Source of the DNA: an uncultured Treponema sp.
Lineage (GTDB): Bacteria; Spirochaetota; Spirochaetia; Treponematales; Treponemataceae
DNA length: 11,159 nucleotides
Direction of reading: 5' to 3'
Assembly: GCF_938029485.1 (NCBI RefSeq)
Contig: NZ_CALHGC010000344.1
Coordinates: 1-11,159, forward strand
The notes under the pieces were generated by a model that was not told the origin of the DNA, made no database searches, and saw only the letters and a program-made list of their open reading frames with translations. The first letter of the stretch is position 1. The number at the start of each line of letters is the position of its first letter. Below are positions 6,888 to 11,159 of this stretch, in pieces. Made by a program: the position numbers and the translations under genes.

Positions 6888-7048
6888 CGCAAAATCAGGA
6901 GGTTGGGCAAGCATTTGAACCATCTTCAACTGCTGTACATCCGTGTACAGCAGTTGAAAGCGAGTTTTATGCGTGCATAAAACATCGCTTCTGCATGGAA
7001 CCACTGCCATCCATGGCAGCTCTGCTTGAACGGCCTCCTGATTTTGCG
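6888..7048. repeat. Multi-hairpin (cloverleaf-like) element closed by a 15-bp perfect inverted repeat
   Basis: Outer arms CGCAAAATCAGGAGG (6888-6902) and CCTCCTGATTTTGCG (7034-7048) are exact complements. Pairing continues inwards (6903-6905 with 7031-7033, then CAAGCA 6908-6913 with TGCTTG 7023-7028). Inside are three further hairpins, each with a 4-base loop. The first is TTCAACTGCTGTACA (6925-6939)/TGTACAGCAGTTGAA (6944-6958), perfect over 15 pairs. The second is GTTTTATG (6964-6971)/CATAAAAC (6976-6983), extended by GCGA/TCGC across a single-base bulge. The third is CTGCCA (7004-7009)/TGGCAG (7014-7019). It could be a structured RNA, a cruciform protein-binding site or a non-autonomous mobile repeat. 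It is not a tRNA: it is too long and has no T-loop or 7-base anticodon loop. Confidence 0.8.
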
Positions 7049-7095
7049 GGGAGATTAAAAAAATGGTCTGATACGATTGCCCTGAGGGAGGGTAT

Positions 7096-8394
7096 ATGTT
7101 TGAAAATGTACTCGGACAACCGGTTATTCAGTTACTCAGTGATGAGCTTGAGCAGGACAAAGTACCGCCGGCATTGCTCTTTGCGGGGCCGGAATCAAGC
7201 GGTAAACTCACCGCCGCACTGGAAACGGCGCGCGTTCTTTCATGTACAAAAGACGGCAGCTGGATATGTGTATGTGAATCCTGCAAACGGCATAAAGATT
7301 TATCGTCAAGCGATCTTTTAATCCTCGGAACACGGGATACCGTACTTGAAACCAAAGCTGCCGCTCATGCGCTTTGTACCGCAAAAACGACGGCAGCGCG
7401 GTACCTTTTTGTCCGAGCCGTGCGCAAGCTCACCTCCCGGTTTGATTCCCGATTGTGGGATACGGATGAATCCCGTTTTGTTAAAGCTGCGCCGATACTC
7501 GCTGACATAGAAGAAGCATTATCCGATCTTATTACCCAATACGGTAATATGGAAACCATATCGGACGAGGAAGCAAAAAAACTGGAAAAGCAAACTGAAA
7601 AAATCACCGACCTTTGCCAAAAATTGCAAGAAGATTGTATGTATGACACGCTGCCTGTTAATCAAGTACGGAAAGCGTCCGCATGGGTACGGTTAATGCC
7701 GACCGGTAAAAAAAAGGTACTGATTATTGAGAATGCCGATAAAATGCAGGAATCCGCCCGAAATGCATTTTTAAAAATATTGGAGGAACCTCCCGAATAC
7801 GCGGTTTTTATTTTAACGACTACACGCCGTGCTGCCGTTATACCTACTATTTTATCCCGTGTACGTACTTATCTGTTTATTGAACGTGATTCTAACCATC
7901 AACAGGCGGTAATCGAGCGGGTATTCCGCGATCATCATTTTTGTACGGCCATATCTCCATCTCAGCCGATCCGCATTATTTTGTACTTACAGAGTTTTTT
8001 GCCGGTTTCTCCCGAACAGTTTCGGGAGATTGCCGCGGTTTTTTGGGAATATTGCTTAAATAGGGGAGAACAGCAAAAAAATCGATTTACGGTTCTTATT
8101 CAACAGCTTACGACTTATCGAGCTGAACATCCGTCAACCTACGAACCGTCTATTACGGCTGTACTGAAACTGCTCAATAATTGTAAGCCGCGCCGAATAT
8201 ATGGACTTTTTTTAGAAGCGGTTATTACTTTTTTGCAGGAGAGTATTCACACCGGCGTATGTAAACCGTGCGAATTGGAATGCTATGCCTCTGTTTCCCG
8301 CTTTATTCACACAGCTATGCAATCGGTAGATATTTTTAACGGTAATCCTCAGGGGGCACTGGAAACACTGAGCGAGCAGATTGCCTTTGCCTAG
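7096..8394 (+). CDS. holB: DNA polymerase III delta-prime-like clamp-loader subunit
   Basis: A 432-residue AAA+ protein of the delta-prime/DnaX group, which helps load the beta sliding clamp. Evidence in order: GQP near the start (7-9), a P-loop-like GPESSGKL (31-38), a cysteine group C50, C58, C60, C63 at the zinc position, a Walker-B-like VLIIENADKM (208-217), LKILEEPPE (226-234), and TILSRVR (251-257), the SRC region that supplies an arginine finger. The P-loop has Leu after GK and Walker B has EN rather than DE, so ATP hydrolysis is probably lost. That fits delta-prime better than tau/gamma, as does the absence of a long tau tail. About 100 residues (82-184), partly charged and helical, are inserted between the zinc region and Walker B. 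AGGGAGGG lies just before the ATG. A cysteine-poor DnaX paralogue is the alternative. Confidence 0.78.
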   Translation: MFENVLGQPVIQLLSDELEQDKVPPALLFAGPESSGKLTAALETARVLSCTKDGSWICVCESCKRHKDLSSSDLLILGTRDTVLETKAAAHALCTAKTTAARYLFVRAVRKLTSRFDSRLWDTDESRFVKAAPILADIEEALSDLITQYGNMETISDEEAKKLEKQTEKITDLCQKLQEDCMYDTLPVNQVRKASAWVRLMPTGKKKVLIIENADKMQESARNAFLKILEEPPEYAVFILTTTRRAAVIPTILSRVRTYLFIERDSNHQQAVIERVFRDHHFCTAISPSQPIRIILYLQSFLPVSPEQFREIAAVFWEYCLNRGEQQKNRFTVLIQQLTTYRAEHPSTYEPSITAVLKLLNNCKPRRIYGLFLEAVITFLQESIHTGVCKPCELECYASVSRFIHTAMQSVDIFNGNPQGALETLSEQIAFA

Positions 8395-8410
8395 AAAATT
8401 GTCAGCAACC

Positions 8411-8440
8411 TGTGCGAAATTTCGGTTAAAATTTCGCACA
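8411..8440. repeat. Copy 2 of the dispersed hairpin, between convergent genes
   Basis: TGTGCGAAATTT (8411-8422) and AAATTTCGCACA (8429-8440) are perfect 12-base complements with a 6-base loop. Aligned with copy 1 (6811-6839), the differences are a few loop bases and two C/T changes that keep pairing. It lies 17 bases past the delta-prime stop and 54 bases past the cyclase stop, so it may end both transcripts, but no T-run follows on either strand. Confidence 0.7.
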
Positions 8441-8493
8441 AAAGGGAGATACCTTCTTACAATATTTCCGGCATGCAGTTGCCTTAATAGGAA

Positions 8494-9240
8494 TTATAAC
8501 CCAAAAGTGTTTGCCGGATTTACACCTGCGTAGAAATATAACGGATGCTTATCTTCAACAAAAACACCTTTTAACCGCTTTGCCTCCTCCAGCAGTGCCG
8601 GAGCATCTTTAGTTACCGTTGTTAAGGCATTAAGGTCTGCAAGTTTCTTATTGATAATCAACTCAGATTTTTGTGCAAGTCCTTGTAATCGACAAGCAAG
8701 ATTTATACCGTAACCGACATAGTCACGATATTTTAAAGCGGATGCTTCCGCAGAAATTTCATACTTATATACCTGTTCCATTACTAAGGCGCCGCCAAGC
8801 CCTAATTCGGGATATGGCCTAAACAGCTCTTCGCCGAGGAACTCGGTATAGGTTTGAAATACCATAATCGCTTCACCCAGCGTTGTCGGCGTCGTTTCAT
8901 CCCAGATGACCAAAGCGCCGTCTCCAAGAAGCTTATAGTATGAGCATCCGTATCCGAATTGGTTTACACAGGATAAAAAATTCGAAGTAAACGAGGTAAT
9001 GAGCGAAAACACGGCTTTTTCATCATGTGAACAAAGAAAACTGCTGAACCCACGTACGTCGACACAAAGGATAAGTGCATGAGGTTTTACATCACCGACA
9101 TATACGTTATCGAATATATCGACCGGCATCTTTTTTAATCCGGCAAGAGTTGAAGCATCCAGCTCAACGGATCCGTTTTCAGCATTAGAAAATACAAGGT
9201 TATTAAGCGATACTGTATCCATTTGCCTACACTGTAACAT
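8494..9240 (-). CDS. Soluble class III adenylate cyclase
   Basis: A 248-residue protein consisting almost entirely of one class III nucleotide cyclase catalytic domain (about residues 54-200). No membrane segment or sensory domain is visible. The full catalytic set can be placed: metal aspartates D61 (CVDVRGFS) and D107 (KLLGDGAL), base-selecting K103 and D173 (YRDYVGYG), and transition-state N180 and R184 (GINLACR). The Lys/Asp pair points to ATP rather than GTP, so cAMP is the likely product. The first 50 residues and the last 45 are not assigned. The longest frame starts at 9240; an internal ATG at 9222 (MDTVSLNNL) lies eight bases after a possible -10 box and may be the real start. It is convergent with the delta-prime gene and divergent from the capA-like gene. 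Confidence 0.85.
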   Translation of the reverse strand: MLQCRQMDTVSLNNLVFSNAENGSVELDASTLAGLKKMPVDIFDNVYVGDVKPHALILCVDVRGFSSFLCSHDEKAVFSLITSFTSNFLSCVNQFGYGCSYYKLLGDGALVIWDETTPTTLGEAIMVFQTYTEFLGEELFRPYPELGLGGALVMEQVYKYEISAEASALKYRDYVGYGINLACRLQGLAQKSELIINKKLADLNALTTVTKDAPALLEEAKRLKGVFVEDKHPLYFYAGVNPANTFGL

Positions 9241-9259
9241 ACTTTGTTCAAAAAAGCAA
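9231..9259 (-). promoter_or_regulatory. Possible promoter of the cyclase gene
   Basis: Minus-strand TTGCTT (9259-9254), a 17-base spacer and TACAGT (9236-9231), which lies inside the first codons of the longest frame. The internal ATG at 9222 follows eight bases after it, a spacing like that at murG. Confidence 0.35.
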
Positions 9260-9272
9260 GGATAAAAATAAC

Positions 9273-9301
9273 TTGAATATTTTTAATATTCCAACCATAC
9301 T
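9273..9301 (+). promoter_or_regulatory. Possible promoter of the CapA-like gene
   Basis: TTGAAT (9273-9278), a 17-base spacer and CATACT (9296-9301). The AGGAG Shine-Dalgarno (9311-9315) is ten bases before the ATG, so this gene has a short but conventional leader. Confidence 0.35.
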
Positions 9302-9325
9302 AATGGAGTTAGGAGTGATTTATAT

Positions 9326-10705
9326 ATGCGCCGGCAAACCGTCTCCTTATTTATGCTATCGATCCTTTTTTCATGTTTTGTGAGCACCGCTTCTCTGCAG
9401 ACAGATATTTCAACAAAACAAAACGATAACGCTCCTTCGGCGGCGGCTCATAACTCGTCTTCGGTCGGAAATGCTTTTACTGTCAATGATACTACACCGC
9501 CGCTTGTACTCACCTTTGCAGGCGATCTGATGGCTCACACCGTGAATTTTAATATGAATGAGTATGATTTAATATACAAAGCTGTCGAAAAAATATTACA
9601 TAGTGATGATTTAAGTTTTGTCAATATCGAAACACCGGTGTGCGATGCGCTGCCGCTTTCGACCTATCCCTGCTTTAATGTTCATACGCCTTATTTACGT
9701 GCTGCCGTCCAAGCGGGTTTTGATATGCTCGGCTTTGCAAATAACCATACAAACGATCACGGTACAACCGGTATTGATGGAACGCTTACCTCAGTACGAA
9801 CCGTACAAAAGGAACGGCTCGCTGCCGATGTGCTTCCGCCGTTCCTTGCTTTTTCCGGCTTAAAAGACTCCGTAACCGACAGTATACAAGTAACACCTCT
9901 TTCTTATAAAGGATGGAATATTCTTTTTTGCTCTGTTACCGAGATTTTAAATTCTTATGATTCATCAAAGAATCGGCTTTATTACAGTGCACCGACAAAA
10001 CAGGGGCGGGCGGCGCTCCTTGCGATCATAAAAGAGGCACGCAACCGGTATCCTTGCGATTTATTTGTCTTGGGGCTTCATCTCAATGAACCTGAATACG
10101 GGCGGACTGTTTCCAATGCGAAAAAAGCTTGGTTTAAACAGCTCGGAGAAGCCGGAATCGATATTATATGGGCCCATCATCCGCATGTTATGCAATCGTG
10201 GGAGACTATTACGGTCGAACGGACTGTCGTTTTGCAAGGAGCTTCTAAAGCTAATAGCACAACGGATCAAACAACTTCCGGTACCGATAAGGCGATTGCC
10301 GGTCATACCGGTATATCCGATATGAAAGAAGCCGCCGTTTCGGAGCAGTGTAAGGTATTTTGTATGTATTCTATGGGGAATTTTATTTCAGGGCAGCGTT
10401 GGCATACTCGGTACGACGATCCTGCTTTTTATCGGGAATATACCGGTGATGCCGTGATGCTGCAATTAACGTGCACGAGGAATAAAGCGGGTAGGGCGGA
10501 CTTTTCGGTTTTACCGCTGCTTATAACCCAATACAACGAACCGGAATATCCTGTCGTCAAGCGTTTTACACAGGAGTGGATCGAGACACTCGGCGAAAAA
10601 GAAAAAAAATATTTTAAAATTTCTCAAAAAAATGCTATAATAATAAGATATGATAATTTTTTAAAGAAAGGAGAAAGAAAAAAAGAAAATGAAAACAATA
10701 TTTAA
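9326..10705 (+). CDS. CapA-family (PGA_cap) metallophosphatase-like lipoprotein
   Basis: 459 residues. An N-terminal RR plus hydrophobic stretch ends in LFSC with Cys17, a plausible spirochaete lipobox, so an exported lipoprotein is likely. A Ser/Asn-rich linker (about 22-58) leads to the CapA fold with its metallophosphatase-like motifs: FAGDLMAH (64-71, D67), NIETPV (100-105), GFANNHTND (136-144), LHLNEPEYG (251-259), AHHPHVMQ (283-290) and YSMGNFI (348-354). Family members are tied to poly-gamma-glutamate capsule production, but most homologues, including stand-alone lipoproteins like this, have no proven substrate. A Ser/Thr-rich insert (about 308-340) interrupts the domain between HPHV and YSMGN. 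The last ~25 residues are Lys/Glu/Asn-rich, are encoded in AT-rich DNA that also carries the promoter and ribosome site of the next gene, and look non-native. The gene overlaps the next by 17 bases. No other capsule gene is visible. Confidence 0.85.
   Translation: MRRQTVSLFMLSILFSCFVSTASLQTDISTKQNDNAPSAAAHNSSSVGNAFTVNDTTPPLVLTFAGDLMAHTVNFNMNEYDLIYKAVEKILHSDDLSFVNIETPVCDALPLSTYPCFNVHTPYLRAAVQAGFDMLGFANNHTNDHGTTGIDGTLTSVRTVQKERLAADVLPPFLAFSGLKDSVTDSIQVTPLSYKGWNILFCSVTEILNSYDSSKNRLYYSAPTKQGRAALLAIIKEARNRYPCDLFVLGLHLNEPEYGRTVSNAKKAWFKQLGEAGIDIIWAHHPHVMQSWETITVERTVVLQGASKANSTTDQTTSGTDKAIAGHTGISDMKEAAVSEQCKVFCMYSMGNFISGQRWHTRYDDPAFYREYTGDAVMLQLTCTRNKAGRADFSVLPLLITQYNEPEYPVVKRFTQEWIETLGEKEKKYFKISQKNAIIIRYDNFLKKGERKKENENNI
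10613..10641 (+). promoter_or_regulatory. Promoter of the MATE gene inside the capA 3' end
   Basis: TTTAAA (10613-10618), a 17-base spacer and a perfect TATAAT (10636-10641) preceded by TGC (10633-10635), an extended -10. It lies within the capA reading frame and would let the transporter be expressed independently. Confidence 0.6.
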
Positions 10706-11159
10706 AACCCAATCTAATGAAGAACGCCGTGAGATGATTTTAAACGGAAAAGTTATAAATACACTGCTTTTCCTATCCATCCCAACATTGCTAGTTGGAA
10801 TTATTCAGGCACTTATTCCACTTTCTGACAGTTTATTTCTAAACAGGCTTACAAATGTTGAAGTGGCTAGTTCTGTTACATTTAGTCAGCCTGTATTAAA
10901 TATTATGATTGCATTGTCGCAAGGGCTTGGAGTTGCTACTCTTGTTATGCTTGGAAGGCTTTATGGAAAAGGGAGAATGCTAGCTGTAAAGGAAACTATG
11001 CTGCAAATTTTTGTTTTTAGCTTTGTTATTGGACTTTTTATAATTCCAGTCTGTGTATTTTCAGCCTTTATAATTTCCAAATATACAACTTCTGAAATTC
11101 GTGATAATGTTTACATTTATATTTCACTTTATTCGCTTATAATGCCTTTTGTATTTTTA
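10689..11159 (+). CDS. MATE-family multidrug/cation antiporter, N-terminal part (3' end outside window)
   Basis: 157 codons open to the window edge. The product starts MKTIFKTQSNEERREMIL and then shows four membrane segments at about 22-46, 64-88, 104-128 and 141-157. SIPTLLVGIIQALIPLSDS and ALSQGLGVATLVMLGRLYG match the first two helices of MATE transporters, which export drugs or metabolites using sodium or proton gradients. AAGGAG (10668-10673) is 15 bases upstream of the ATG, longer than usual, with an A-rich tract between. By my count bases 10741-11159 are about 32% GC, against 48-65% in sampled lines of capA and ygfK, and codon use is A/T-ending (TTA, CTT, GGA, AGT, AGA). This suggests a separate origin. 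The substrate cannot be judged from this fragment. Confidence 0.85.
   Translation, partial: MKTIFKTQSNEERREMILNGKVINTLLFLSIPTLLVGIIQALIPLSDSLFLNRLTNVEVASSVTFSQPVLNIMIALSQGLGVATLVMLGRLYGKGRMLAVKETMLQIFVFSFVIGLFIIPVCVFSAFIISKYTTSEIRDNVYIYISLYSLIMPFVFL

Larger units (their letters stand above)
6756..7095 (+). other. 340-base intergenic region rich in secondary structure
   Basis: There is no convincing gene between cvpA and the delta-prime gene. In order the region holds: a short spacer with CCATGGCA (6768-6775) and TTGAACGG (6791-6798), both of which recur near 7012-7019 and 7026-7033; the terminator hairpin; an AT-rich stretch; the multi-hairpin element (6888-7048); then a short leader. A possible extended -10, TGATACGAT (7069-7077), precedes the purine-rich Shine-Dalgarno AGGGAGGG (7085-7092) of the next gene. 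Confidence 0.6.

Noticed and set aside
6729..7010. 93-codon minus-strand frame in the cvpA/delta-prime gap
   Set aside because: It reads straight through the terminator hairpin and the inverted repeats; its NFAQVA stretch recurs in a frame at 8212-8439 only because the hairpin is repeated.
6888..7048. Integron attC site or tRNA
   Set aside because: GTTGGGC occurs at 6902-6908, but the paired RYYYAAC site is missing and the orientation is wrong. No 7-base anticodon or T-loop exists.
6995..7321. 108-codon plus-strand frame overlapping the delta-prime start
   Set aside because: Runs through the outer inverted-repeat arm and into the delta-prime gene in another frame; no ribosome site and no recognised domain.

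Overview
The window looks like chromosome from a host-associated anaerobic spirochaete, most likely an oral-type Treponema. This is inference from protein character: a SsnA/YgfK pair, a spirochaete-style lipobox, a divergent clamp-loader subunit and a stand-alone class III cyclase. Most genes have moderate GC; the last ~480 bases are clearly AT-richer. No rRNA, tRNA, CRISPR array, insertion sequence or phage gene was seen.

Layout. Bases 1-262 (minus) hold the N-terminus of a membrane-anchored sensory protein, cut by the window edge. Divergent from it is ssnA (475-1800), an amidohydrolase with a palindrome around its -10 box. A 202-base spacer rich in stem-loops separates ssnA from ygfK (2003-5032), a large FMN/FAD/iron-sulfur oxidoreductase. 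Together these two suggest anaerobic purine (urate/xanthine) catabolism. Then comes murG (5149-6270), coupled by an ATGA overlap to a cvpA-family membrane gene (6267-6755). A hairpin terminator and a striking ~161-base multi-hairpin element fill the next gap. They are followed by a DNA polymerase III delta-prime-like gene (7096-8394). Its 3' side carries a second copy of the terminator-type hairpin. A convergent soluble adenylate cyclase gene (8494-9240, minus) is divergent from a CapA-type metallophosphatase lipoprotein gene (9326-10705). The right edge (from 10689) is the start of a MATE-family transporter. It overlaps the capA 3' end and differs in base composition and codon use.

How the parts relate. 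ssnA and ygfK form one functional unit, although the spacer hints that ygfK is also controlled separately. murG and cvpA are translationally coupled. The delta-prime gene is probably its own unit, because a terminator and structured DNA lie upstream. The promoters of the sensor gene and murG place the -10 box only 8-10 bases from the start codon with no Shine-Dalgarno sequence, suggesting leaderless or nearly leaderless mRNAs; the cyclase may do the same from an internal ATG.

The best candidates for something undescribed are the multi-hairpin element at 6888-7048, the dispersed hairpin repeat at 6811-6840 and 8411-8440, and the structured leader of ygfK.
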